From contig DOTG01000045.1 of assembly GCA_003512955.1 (NCBI GenBank), positions 11,811 to 75,810 on the forward strand: 64,000 nucleotides of DNA. Reading direction: 5' to 3'. Position 1 is the stretch's first letter. Each line of letters starts with the position of its first letter. Under the pieces are notes generated by a model, which worked only from the letters and a program-made list of their open reading frames with translations, had not been told where the DNA came from and did not search any database. Shown piece by piece: positions 1-7,644 of this stretch. Origin of the DNA: Marinilabiliales bacterium. GTDB lineage: Bacteria > Bacteroidota > Bacteroidia > Bacteroidales > SZUA-534. A program made the position numbers and the translations under genes.

Positions 1-1101
1 TTTACCAGCGCGGCATTGCAACATGTATAATTTACCTTCCTGAATGGTAAACTCGATGTCGAGCATGTCTTTGAACGATTTTTCCAAGGTGTTGCGGATA
101 TCGTCCAATTCTTTATAGGTGCCTGCCATAGCCTCTTGCATGCTATGTAAATGTTTGTTTTGTTCGTTTTTGGTGTCATCGTTCAACGGGCTTGGGGTAC
201 GGATACCTGCTACCACATCTTCGCCTTGGGCATTTACCAACCATTCACCATAGAACAGGTTTTCGCCGGTGGCAGGGTTACGGGTAAATGCCACACCTGT
301 TGCTGAGGAATCACCCATGTTCCCAAATACCATGGATTGGACATTCACAGCTGTTCCCCAATCATCGGGAATGCCTTCGATACGGCGATAGGAAACGGCT
401 TTTTTTCCGTTCCAGCTTTTAAATACAGCCATGATACCACCAATCAATTGTGCTTTGGCATCATCGGGGAATTCTTTTCCAAGGGCTGATTTTACACGTT
501 TTTTGAACTCCTCAGCTAAATATTTTAAATCATCGGCAGAAAGGTCGGTATCTGATTTGTGGCCTTTGCTGTGTTTGAATTCATCCAACATATCGTCTAA
601 TTGTTTGCGGATGCCTTTGCCATCGGTTTCTAAACCTTCGGCTTTTTCCATTACCACATCGGCATACATCATGATCAAACGACGGTACGAGTCCCAAACA
701 AACCGGGGATTGTTTGTTTTTTTCAACAAACCGGGGATGGTAGCAGTGCTTAAGCCGATGTTAAGAACTGTGTCCATCATTCCGGGCATGGAACTGCGTG
801 CCCCTGAACGGCAGCTGATTAACAATGGGTTTTCGGCATCGCCATATTTCATCCCCATGATGTTTTCAACTTCTTTCATCGCGCTCCAGACCTGATCAAG
901 CAAGTCGGCTGGCAACTGGTTATTGTTGGCGTAATAATCGTTACAGGTTTCAGTAGTGATGGTAAAACCTGCAGGTACAGGAAGCCCTAACAGACACATT
1001 TCGGCCAAGTTGGCTCCTTTTCCTCCAAGCAGGTTTTTCATATCTGCTTTACCTTCTGCCTTGCGGGCACCAAAGGTGTAAACACGTTTTTTTTGCGACA
1101 T
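1..1101 (-). CDS. ppdK: Pyruvate, phosphate dikinase (5' part, cut by window edge)
   Basis: Reads from an ATG at 1101 leftward, open for 367 codons to the window edge, so only the N-terminal ~40% of a normally ~880-900 residue enzyme is present. The start MSQKKRVYTFG, the segment GGKGANLAEM, and a later SCRSGARSSMPGMMDTVLN block are the hallmarks of the PPDK nucleotide-binding (ATP-grasp) domain; the visible end MLQCRAGK closes that domain. The enzyme interconverts pyruvate + ATP + Pi with PEP + AMP + PPi in the cytoplasm; in anaerobic Bacteroidota it works in glycolysis or gluconeogenesis. The phosphohistidine swivel and PEP-binding barrel lie outside the window. A 441-bp non-coding gap separates it from the divergent redoxin gene. 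Confidence 0.95.
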   Translation of the reverse strand, partial: MSQKKRVYTFGARKAEGKADMKNLLGGKGANLAEMCLLGLPVPAGFTITTETCNDYYANNNQLPADLLDQVWSAMKEVENIMGMKYGDAENPLLISCRSGARSSMPGMMDTVLNIGLSTATIPGLLKKTNNPRFVWDSYRRLIMMYADVVMEKAEGLETDGKGIRKQLDDMLDEFKHSKGHKSDTDLSADDLKYLAEEFKKRVKSALGKEFPDDAKAQLIGGIMAVFKSWNGKKAVSYRRIEGIPDDWGTAVNVQSMVFGNMGDSSATGVAFTRNPATGENLFYGEWLVNAQGEDVVAGIRTPSPLNDDTKNEQNKHLHSMQEAMAGTYKELDDIRNTLEKSFKDMLDIEFTIQEGKLYMLQCRAGK

Positions 1102-1350
1102 AATGATTTGAATTTATGTTTAATGTTGATTTTAGCTTAGTGCTTTATAAATACTTTTTATAGAGCATGGCAAAAATACAATAATTTGAAAATTATGGGT
1201 AAATAATGACTAAAATTCTTGTTTGCCCGAAATAATTTATTAGCAACCCGCAAATTTGTTTTAATTAATGCAACTTATTGAAACACTGTTGTTGAAGATT
1301 TCTTCCATTCAGGATTCATTTCATTGAAGGCATTGTTTAACTCCATGAAT

Positions 1351-1406
1351 CCGCAAGTCATCCGATGACTCATTCATGGTCGTTTGAATTCAGTCATCGG
1401 ATGACT
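1351..1406. repeat. REP-like inverted pair, TCATCCGATGA variant
   Basis: The left unit CCGCAAGTCATCCGATGACT (1351-1370) contains a perfect AGTCAT/ATGACT stem. The right unit AGTCATCGGATGACT (1392-1406) is the exact reverse complement of the left unit's palindromic part, but it lacks the CTTGCGG head. The head CCGCAAGTCA is shared with the 80-bp elements at 16164 and 56782, and with a degenerate single unit at 3505. Confidence 0.7.
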
Positions 1407-1455
1407 GTCAATATTTTAGCATCCTACCTGTGGATTTTAGGGATTTTTTCGTTCT

Positions 1456-1488
1456 ATTAACAACACATTAACAACACATTAACAACAC
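1456..1488. repeat. Three perfect 11-bp tandem repeats
   Basis: ATTAACAACAC is repeated three times without a mismatch (1456-1466, 1467-1477, 1478-1488), about 55 bp upstream of the redoxin start codon. Confidence 0.9.
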
Positions 1489-1542
1489 ACAGCGAAACAT
1501 CTGCACAGTCACTCTGTTTTAAGAGACTAATTTGCATGAATA

Positions 1543-2013
1543 ATGAAGCATTATTTAGTTATTGTTTTGGGTTTTTTATTTTGTTCAGGTTTTTCGCAGC
1601 AGATTCCTGTGTTGAAGTTCCATCAGGTGGAGCAGAGATGGAAAAGTAATTCGGACACCGTTTACCTAGTAAATTTTTGGGCTACATGGTGCAAACCCTG
1701 TGTAGAGGAACTTCCAGCTTTTTTGCAGTTGGAACAGGAATTAAAGAACAAGCCTTTTAAATTAATTCTGGTTTCCCTTGATTTTCCTCAGCATATAAAA
1801 ACCAGGGTTATCCCTTTTATAGAAAAGCATCATATCAAATCAGAAGTAGTCGTTTTAGATGATGATGCCAACCAATGGATAAATTTGATAAATCAGGATT
1901 GGGATGGCAGTATTCCTGTGACATTGGTAGTAAAGAAGAAAAACCAATCGTTTTACAATCAATTGTTTGAATATGATGAACTTATCAAAATTGTTAAATC
2001 AAAATTAGAATAA
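1543..2013 (+). CDS. TlpA/ResA-like thioredoxin-fold protein, exported
   Basis: A 156-residue protein with an N-terminal signal sequence (about residues 1-18, ending CSGFSQ) and a thioredoxin fold with the active-site motif WCKPC (Cys50 and Cys53) inside FWATWCKPC. Family members are periplasmic thiol-disulfide oxidoreductases that act in cytochrome c or envelope protein redox maintenance. The cis-Pro region appears as GSIPVTLVV. The stop is followed after 1 bp by the next redoxin gene, so the two are surely co-transcribed. The exact substrate is not evident; cytochrome c maturation is possible but no ccm/ccs gene is nearby. Confidence 0.88.
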   Translation: MKHYLVIVLGFLFCSGFSQQIPVLKFHQVEQRWKSNSDTVYLVNFWATWCKPCVEELPAFLQLEQELKNKPFKLILVSLDFPQHIKTRVIPFIEKHHIKSEVVVLDDDANQWINLINQDWDGSIPVTLVVKKKNQSFYNQLFEYDELIKIVKSKLE

Positions 2014-2014
2014 T

Positions 2015-2614
2015 ATGAAAAATCTATTTGTAGCAACTTGTTTCGTGTTAATAAGTGTTTTGGCCTTTGCCCAAGGTTATAAAGTGGGAGACGAGGCGTT
2101 GAATTTCAAGCTAATGAACATTGATGGAAAGATGGTTTCATTAACTGATTATTCCAATGAAAAAGGGGTAGTGGTTATTTTTACCTGCAACCATTGCCCC
2201 TATTCGGTGGCCTACGAAGACCGGATTGTTGCCTTAGACAAGGAATTTAAAGCAAAGGGTTTTCCGGTGGTAGCCATCAATCCCAACGATCCGGAGCAAT
2301 ACCCCGAAGATTCGTATGAAAACATGAAAGTCCGGGCCAAAGAAAAGGGGTTTACCTTCCCCTATTTGTTTGATGAGAAACAGGAAATTTTTCCGGTGTA
2401 CGGTGCTACCAAGACCCCGCATGTATATTTATTGAGAAATGAGAATGGGAAATTTAAGGTGGCTTACATAGGAGCTATTGATAACAGTTCAAAGGATGCT
2501 TCCCTGGCCACTGAGAAGTATCTGGAAAGCGCCTTGAACAACCTTTTGGCGGGCAAATCGCCCGATCCGGCTGAAACCAAAGCCATTGGTTGTTCCATAA
2601 AAGCTAAAAAATAA
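2015..2614 (+). CDS. AhpC/TSA-type thioredoxin family protein, exported
   Basis: A 199-residue protein with a signal peptide (about 1-20) followed by a redoxin domain. The active site is TCNHCPY (Cys58 and Cys61), the variant seen in the AhpC/TSA-like thioredoxin group in which the usual WCxxC becomes TCNHC. The conserved AINPND and cis-Pro TKTPHVYLL segments are present, as is a Lys-rich end. It is likely a periplasmic thiol oxidoreductase or peroxidase; the substrate is unknown. It is tightly coupled to the upstream TlpA-like gene. A degraded duplicate of its last ~34 codons lies 1.6 kb downstream (4171-4275). Confidence 0.88.
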   Translation: MKNLFVATCFVLISVLAFAQGYKVGDEALNFKLMNIDGKMVSLTDYSNEKGVVVIFTCNHCPYSVAYEDRIVALDKEFKAKGFPVVAINPNDPEQYPEDSYENMKVRAKEKGFTFPYLFDEKQEIFPVYGATKTPHVYLLRNENGKFKVAYIGAIDNSSKDASLATEKYLESALNNLLAGKSPDPAETKAIGCSIKAKK

Positions 2615-2775
2615 GAGCCATCTTTTTTCATCGGATGAGTATCTACTTTAATTCCTATTAAGGAATTGAGCAAAAGAAACGCCCACTTTCTTGACTTTAG
2701 GGTAATCGAGGTTGAGATACTTTTTAATTAAACCGTTTTGTATCATGAATTTAAAACAAATTAAAAGTTATAATT

Positions 2776-3429
2776 ATGAAAATAGCAGTATTCGGTACCG
2801 GAAATGTAGGAGATACCATCGGTTCAAAACTAGTTGAATTGGGGCATCCGGTTATGATGGGTTCCAGAACAAACGATAATGAAAAAGCAAAAGCTTTTGT
2901 GGCCAAACACAACGGCAAGGCCAGTGCAGGAACCTTTGCCGATGCAGCGGCATTTGGGGAAATTGTTTTCAACTGCACGGCAGGAATGGGTTCCATTGAA
3001 GCACTCAAACTGGCAGGCGAGAAGAACCTGGATGGAAAAGTTATTGTGGACCTTGCCAATTCACTTGATTTCTCGAAAGGAATGCCGCCATCGCTCGCCA
3101 TTGTTAATACCAATTCGTTGGGTGAAGAAATTCAAAGAACCTTCCCTAAAACGCTTGTGGTAAAAGCTCTCAACACCATGTGGTGCGGTCTTATGGTAAA
3201 CCCGGCTATGATAAATGGGGGCGACCATAACACGTTTATTTGCGGAAATGAGGCAACCGCCAAAGAAAAGGTTAAGGAACTATTAAAGTCATTTGGGTGG
3301 CTGGAAAAAAACATCCTTGACCTTGGCGATATCACCAAAGCCAGAGGCACCGAAATGTACCTGCCTTTATGGTTGAGTATTTATGGTGCCACCAACAACG
3401 GGGCTTTCAATATTAGAATTGTTAGCTAA
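2776..3429 (+). CDS. NADP oxidoreductase, coenzyme F420-dependent-like
   Basis: A 217-residue soluble protein with a Rossmann start MKIAVFGTGNVGDTIG (GxGxxG dinucleotide loop) and GSRTNDNEKA, typical of the F420-dependent NADP reductase / NAD(P)-binding family (Pfam F420_oxidored type). Many bacterial members lack F420 and act on other substrates, and nothing in the window suggests F420 biosynthesis, so an NADP-linked reductase of unknown substrate is the safe call. It has its own leader and is followed by a strong terminator at 3468-3500, so it is probably a separate transcript or the end of the redoxin transcript. Confidence 0.82.
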   Translation: MKIAVFGTGNVGDTIGSKLVELGHPVMMGSRTNDNEKAKAFVAKHNGKASAGTFADAAAFGEIVFNCTAGMGSIEALKLAGEKNLDGKVIVDLANSLDFSKGMPPSLAIVNTNSLGEEIQRTFPKTLVVKALNTMWCGLMVNPAMINGGDHNTFICGNEATAKEKVKELLKSFGWLEKNILDLGDITKARGTEMYLPLWLSIYGATNNGAFNIRIVS

Positions 3430-3467
3430 TTGGGGATTAAACTGGACTGTAAATCCGAGGTTGATGG

Positions 3468-3500
3468 GGCTGACTGCTTAATAGGAGTCAGCCTTTTTTT
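3468..3500 (+). terminator. Rho-independent terminator
   Basis: GGCTGACT (3468-3475) pairs perfectly with AGTCAGCC (3486-3493) across a 10-nt loop and is followed by seven T residues. It closes the oxidoreductase transcript and insulates parDE. Confidence 0.88.
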
Positions 3501-3504
3501 GTTT

Positions 3505-3524
3505 CCGCAAGTCATCGGATGGCT
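3505..3524. repeat. Degenerate single REP-like unit
   Basis: CCGCAAGTCATCGGATGGCT shares the CCGCAAGTCA head of the other REP-like units, but its stem is imperfect (AGTCAT against ATGGCT). It lies directly after the terminator. Confidence 0.55.
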
Positions 3525-3549
3525 ATGAGTGAATAGTTTTGTTTTTCAC

Positions 3550-3580
3550 TTGGTATTGTTACCAATGTTTGGTAATTTTG
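3550..3580 (+). promoter_or_regulatory. parDE promoter with overlapping operator palindrome
   Basis: TTG (3550-3552), 20 bp, then TAATTTTG (3573-3580) matches the Bacteroidota -33/-7 consensus (TTG-N17-23-TAnnTTTG). A palindrome TTGGTA-TTGT-TACCAA (3550-3565) covers the -33 box and a third TTGGTA half-site (3569-3574) runs into the -7 box. This is the layout expected for autorepression by a ribbon-helix-helix antitoxin. Confidence 0.7.
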
Positions 3581-3599
3581 AAACAAAAAACAGGTCAAA

Positions 3600-3842
3600 A
3601 TGGGAAGAAATACATCCATATCAATTGGGTCATACTTTGAAGAATTTATAAACTCAGAAGTTGCATCCGGTAAATATAGTTCTGCCAGTGAAGTTGTTCG
3701 TTCAGCATTGAGGTTGTTAGAATCAGAGGAGCGAAAATTGAGAGAGTTAAGAAACGCTTTGATTGAAGGGGAAAATAGCCCGATGGTTGAGAATTTTGAT
3801 GCAGAAAAACATCTTGCCGATTTGCATAAAAAATACTTATGA
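3600..3842 (+). CDS. parD: ParD-type antitoxin (ribbon-helix-helix)
   Basis: An 80-residue protein beginning MGRNTSISIGSYFEEFI and containing KYSSASEVVRSALRLLE, the strand and two helices of the CopG/ParD ribbon-helix-helix family. The C-terminal part (FDAEKHLADLHKKYL) is the toxin-binding tail. It binds and neutralises ParE and should repress its own promoter, where a fitting palindrome is seen. Its last codons overlap the toxin start by 4 bp (ATGA), a typical toxin-antitoxin arrangement. Confidence 0.92.
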   Translation: MGRNTSISIGSYFEEFINSEVASGKYSSASEVVRSALRLLESEERKLRELRNALIEGENSPMVENFDAEKHLADLHKKYL

Positions 3843-4147
3843 CAGGAAGATACCGAATAAGTGAGAAAGCTATTTCCGATTTGGAAAAAATCTGGTTTTA
3901 CACATTCAATAAATGGTCTTTAGAGCAAGCTGACCGCTATCACCAATTGATTATAAGCGAGATTGAATATATTGCAGATAATTTTGAATTAAGTAGAAAG
4001 ATGGATTATGTTCGACCTGGATATAGGATGTCAAAAGTTAAGTCCCATCTTATTTTTTATAAACAGACAGAGGATGATATAATCGAAATAATCAGGATTT
4101 TGCATCAAAATATGGATATAGAAAATCGGCTTAAAGAAAATGAATGA
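3839..4147 (+). CDS. parE: ParE-type toxin (RelE/ParE superfamily)
   Basis: A 102-residue protein with the RelE/ParE signature: ISEKAISDLEKIWFYT at the N-terminus, SLEQADRYHQLI, and the strand block RMSKVKSHLIFYKQ followed by IIEIIRILHQNMD. ParE proteins poison DNA gyrase in characterised cases; the target here is inferred. Translation is coupled to parD by the ATGA overlap. The gene ends 24 bp before a broken copy of the upstream redoxin gene, suggesting that the cassette replaced the body of a duplicated gene. Confidence 0.92.
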   Translation: MTGRYRISEKAISDLEKIWFYTFNKWSLEQADRYHQLIISEIEYIADNFELSRKMDYVRPGYRMSKVKSHLIFYKQTEDDIIEIIRILHQNMDIENRLKENE

Positions 4148-4170
4148 AGTAAAAACTCCGAACAATAGAT

Positions 4171-4275
4171 AATTCCCTGGCCACTGAAAAGCATTTGGAG
4201 ACTATATTGACCAACAAATCGCCCGATCCGGCTGAAACCAAAACAGTGGGTTGCCCGATAAAGGCAAAGAAATAA
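4171..4275 (+). pseudogene. 3' remnant of a duplicated redoxin gene
   Basis: Reads in frame as 34 codons plus stop, N-S-L-A-T-E-K-H-L-E ... KSPDPAETKTVGCPIKAKK. This matches the C-terminus of the gene at 2015-2614 (SLATEKYLE ... KSPDPAETKAIGCSIKAKK) with a 4-residue gap and several substitutions. There is no start codon or redox domain, so it is a relic. Weak similarity extends a few bases upstream (around 4165). Confidence 0.85.
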
Positions 4276-4399
4276 ACTCTTTGGCACATATTTGCACGTT
4301 ATTTCTGAAGAAATATTGATCTTTAATTGAAATGGAAAGGCGGAAAAATGGATTGCCTCTGATTTCCATCTTTCCATTTGTTTTTCATCAAAGGAAATT

Positions 4400-4416
4400 G
4401 AATGGGCTGTCCATTC
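4400..4416 (-). terminator. Short hairpin directly after the sensor gene stop
   Basis: GAATGG and CCATTC enclose a 5-nt loop (4400-4416), adjoining the minus-strand stop codon at 4417. Only a weak T-rich stretch follows, so termination is plausible but not certain. Confidence 0.35.
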
Positions 4417-7400
4417 CTATACTTTAAACCCCATCACTAAAATATCGTCCATTTGATCGGTCTTACCATTGGGTTGGGCTGGGTCGTTGCGCCAGTCTTC
4501 AATGGTGGTATTTAAAATTTCACGTTGCTCGCAGAATGCTTTCTGGTGGACGGAAATCAGCAGTTCGCGGAGATTTTTGCGCATGAATTTACGACAAGTT
4601 GGCCCGCCCATTTGGTCCTGGTAGCCATCGGAAAAGAGGTACACGCAATCTCCTTTTTTAAGTTGAATAGGAATAGGAGTATAGTCATTCATCACAATAT
4701 GGAACCCCACGGGCATCCGGTCAGCTTTTAATTCATTAGCCTCGCCATCGGAAACAATAATGGCCGGATTGTAAGCTCCCGAAAAGGTCATGAACAAGGT
4801 GTCGAGGTTAATAATACACAACGCCATATCCATCCCATCTTTGGAACTACCTTCGTGATTTCCTTGCTTAAGGGAGGTGATCACATTTTTACGCATCTCG
4901 GATAAAACCAAGTCGGGCGATGATATTTTTTGTTCTTTAATAATTTTGTTCATAAAACTAACGCCCAGCATGCTCATGAAAGCCCCAGGAACACCATGCC
5001 CGGTGCAGTCGGCTACTGTTACAATGAGCAGATTCCCGATTTTCCCGATCCAGTAAAAATCGCCGCTTACAATATCGCGGGGCTTAAATAGTACAAAACT
5101 ATCGGCTGTGTTTTGTTCCAAAGTATCAATTCCTGGCAAAACAGCCCGTTGTATGCGTTCCGCGTAAGTAATGCTATCGGTAATTTCTTCTTTTTGCTTT
5201 TCAATTTCATCTTTTTGAGCTACCACTTCGGCGGTACGTTCTTTTACCACTTGCTCCAGGTATTCTTTTTCCTGCATCAGTTTCTTCTCACGATGGCGGA
5301 TATAAAGTACCAGCACGAAACCGGAAACAAGAATCAAACTCAGGTAAAACCAAATAGTTTTCCAGAACGGGGGCCTGATAGTGAAATGATACACCTGTGG
5401 TTTTGACCAATGCACACCATCGCAAGTTGCAATAACCGAAATGGTGAAATTACCATTGGATAAACCCGGATAAGTCACCGAATTGTTTTTGGAGATTGGG
5501 GACCAATCGGTTTCGTTGGGCTCAAGTTTATAACAGAATTGTACCTTTTCAGGATTTCGTAAGTAAATACCGTTAAAATCAAAAGTTACGTGGTTTTTAT
5601 TATAAGCCAACGACAGAGGTTGGGGAAGATTCATCATTCCAGAGGTTTTAAAACCCAACGATAGCCAATCAACATTTTGATATGACAATCGTATGTCGGT
5701 TATATAAACTTTGGGTATTTGGGTAATAGTATCTTCCAGTTCCGGACGGAAGCAAGTTAATCCGCCAATGGTTCCAAACCAAACGTGGCCTTTCCCGTCT
5801 TTGCAAAGGGCGTTCTGGTTGGTTTCGCTAAACCGGAACCCATTTTGCTTATCATAGCTATCCTGACGGATGGGTTTTTCAAGGTTACCATCAAAAACAA
5901 TTTTGTTGAACCCAATAGTGGTCCCAACGATTAATGTCGATTCATTTAAAAATATCAAGGAGTTAATAATCCGGGAATTAAGCCCGGGCATTGACAAATG
6001 GAGGATGGTATCTGCCGTGGGGAGGTATTTATAGATTCCGTTGCTGGTTCCAATCCAGATATTGTCAAATTTATCGGCAACCAAACAATGAACTTTTAAA
6101 TCAAACAGGCCCTCTTCTTCATTAAAATCGCGGTATGTTTTTGTTGTTGCCTGGAAAAAAGCCAACCCGCCCAGGGTCCCCATCCAGATATTCCCTTTTT
6201 TATCTGAAATTATGGTCTGGACTTCGGAGTTTATTAATCCATCATCCTCCGAAATGGCATAAATCTTATTGTTAGTCACCTCGTTAAACCCTAAATCGGT
6301 GGCTACATAAATAGATCCGTTTGGCCCTTGGTACACCCGGTTGGTGTTGTTATCGGCCAACCCATCTGCGGAGCTCAGATAATGAAAACGTCCGTTGATA
6401 AATCGGGCCATACCGTCGCCACGGGTTCCAAATAATAAATCTCCATAGTTATCAATATCGAGCGAGATGACTTGTTTGCTTATAAAGCCTTGATTTTTGT
6501 CGAAATATTGAGCATTCATTAAATCGTTCTGAAAATGGAGCAGGGCTAACCCTTTTTCATCGGTGCCCACCCATAGTTTGCCATCCGGTGCATTTTTAAC
6601 AGCCAATACTTTTTGACCGGGCAATCCCTGCTCGCGGGTAAAGTGTACCAGGGCTTTCCCTCTCCACAAGGTGAGCCCGTTACCCATGGACCCAAGCCAG
6701 ATATTCCGGTTGCTATCGCGAAAAATAGTTAGGATTAAATTACCGGGCAGCCCATTTTCTATGGAAATATTTTGGATTTTCTCATTTTCGAGGCAATATA
6801 GTCCATTGTCATTCGATGCAAACCATACTTGTCCTTCGGCACTACAGTCAATGTCCCAAATTTTCGGATCGTTGATTCCCTGTAATACTCCGAAATTCTC
6901 CACATGATATTTACCCAAACGGGAGCTCAACTTAAATGCTCCGGCATCAAGGGTTGCAAACCAAAGATTGCCTGACTTATCCTTTTCAATACTGGCAATG
7001 AAATTACTGGGTGTTACCACTGAATCTTCCAGGTGGTGGACGATAAAACCTCTGTCGGTTTCAGTTACCATGTTTACTCCTCCAATCATGGCTATCCAGG
7101 TTTTCTTTGTTAGGGCATCGTGTAAAATATCGAACACAAAATTGCTGGCAAGGCCGCTTAATTCATCAAGTATTTGAATATGAACAGAATCATCCAGATG
7201 GATGATATTGATTCCGGCATCGTTGGTTGCCGCCCAAACCCGGTTTTTCCCATCCATACTCATTTTTAGAATGTTCGTGCCACGTAAACCATCGGCTTTT
7301 GTAATTGTCTTCCATGATGAACCATTAAAAAGCCCGATTCCTTTATCGGTACCAACCCAGATAGTGTTTTCGGGGCCTTTTATAATGCTCCTGACGTTAT

Positions 7401-7641
7401 TTCCAGGCAAGCCGGAACTTTGATCATAAAGCTTAAAATGAGTGCCATCGAAACGAACCACACCACTTTCGGTTCCCAACCACAGGTAGCCAAGGTCATC
7501 TTCATAAATACAAAAGACGGTGGATTGAGGCAGTCCCTGGTCAATGGAATAGTTGGTAAAATTGTACAATTGGCCGAATGAAAAAGTACACCGGGCAATT
7601 ATTAAACTAAGAGCAATGAAAAAACGGGAATATTTAGTCAT
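4417..7641 (-). CDS. Periplasmic propeller / Y_Y_Y sensor with SpoIIE-type phosphatase
   Basis: 1074 residues. An N-terminal signal sequence (ending FSFGQ) is followed by ~720 residues of two-component-regulator propeller repeats (recurring N-I-W-x-G-T/S segments), a Y_Y_Y immunoglobulin-like domain, one membrane helix (~762-783), a coiled coil (LEQVVKERTAEVVAQKDEI) and a cytoplasmic SpoIIE/PP2C-type phosphatase (~850-1073). Metal-binding acidic residues are visible: DCTGHG (Asp878), KDGMD (Asp935) and the final DD (1065-1066). It should sense a periplasmic ligand and dephosphorylate a Ser/Thr-phosphorylated partner, by analogy an anti-sigma-factor antagonist; no STAS or anti-sigma gene lies nearby. 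It starts 3 bp after the caspase-like gene and is co-transcribed with it. A paralogue is at 36514. Confidence 0.88.
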   Translation of the reverse strand: MTKYSRFFIALSLIIARCTFSFGQLYNFTNYSIDQGLPQSTVFCIYEDDLGYLWLGTESGVVRFDGTHFKLYDQSSGLPGNNVRSIIKGPENTIWVGTDKGIGLFNGSSWKTITKADGLRGTNILKMSMDGKNRVWAATNDAGINIIHLDDSVHIQILDELSGLASNFVFDILHDALTKKTWIAMIGGVNMVTETDRGFIVHHLEDSVVTPSNFIASIEKDKSGNLWFATLDAGAFKLSSRLGKYHVENFGVLQGINDPKIWDIDCSAEGQVWFASNDNGLYCLENEKIQNISIENGLPGNLILTIFRDSNRNIWLGSMGNGLTLWRGKALVHFTREQGLPGQKVLAVKNAPDGKLWVGTDEKGLALLHFQNDLMNAQYFDKNQGFISKQVISLDIDNYGDLLFGTRGDGMARFINGRFHYLSSADGLADNNTNRVYQGPNGSIYVATDLGFNEVTNNKIYAISEDDGLINSEVQTIISDKKGNIWMGTLGGLAFFQATTKTYRDFNEEEGLFDLKVHCLVADKFDNIWIGTSNGIYKYLPTADTILHLSMPGLNSRIINSLIFLNESTLIVGTTIGFNKIVFDGNLEKPIRQDSYDKQNGFRFSETNQNALCKDGKGHVWFGTIGGLTCFRPELEDTITQIPKVYITDIRLSYQNVDWLSLGFKTSGMMNLPQPLSLAYNKNHVTFDFNGIYLRNPEKVQFCYKLEPNETDWSPISKNNSVTYPGLSNGNFTISVIATCDGVHWSKPQVYHFTIRPPFWKTIWFYLSLILVSGFVLVLYIRHREKKLMQEKEYLEQVVKERTAEVVAQKDEIEKQKEEITDSITYAERIQRAVLPGIDTLEQNTADSFVLFKPRDIVSGDFYWIGKIGNLLIVTVADCTGHGVPGAFMSMLGVSFMNKIIKEQKISSPDLVLSEMRKNVITSLKQGNHEGSSKDGMDMALCIINLDTLFMTFSGAYNPAIIVSDGEANELKADRMPVGFHIVMNDYTPIPIQLKKGDCVYLFSDGYQDQMGGPTCRKFMRKNLRELLISVHQKAFCEQREILNTTIEDWRNDPAQPNGKTDQMDDILVMGFKV

Positions 7642-7644
7642 AAA

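Larger units (their letters stand above)
1102..1542. other. Divergent intergenic region with a repeat pair and a short tandem repeat
   Basis: No gene is visible between ppdK and the redoxin gene. The region holds an inverted pair of REP-like units (1351-1406), a triple 11-bp tandem repeat (1456-1488), and presumably two divergent promoters. A near-consensus TAATTTG lies at 1528-1534, just before the redoxin start, without a convincing -33 TTG. Confidence 0.6.

Noticed and set aside
431..895. 154-codon plus-strand frame at the left end
   Set aside because: Antisense to the clear ppdK N-terminal domain.
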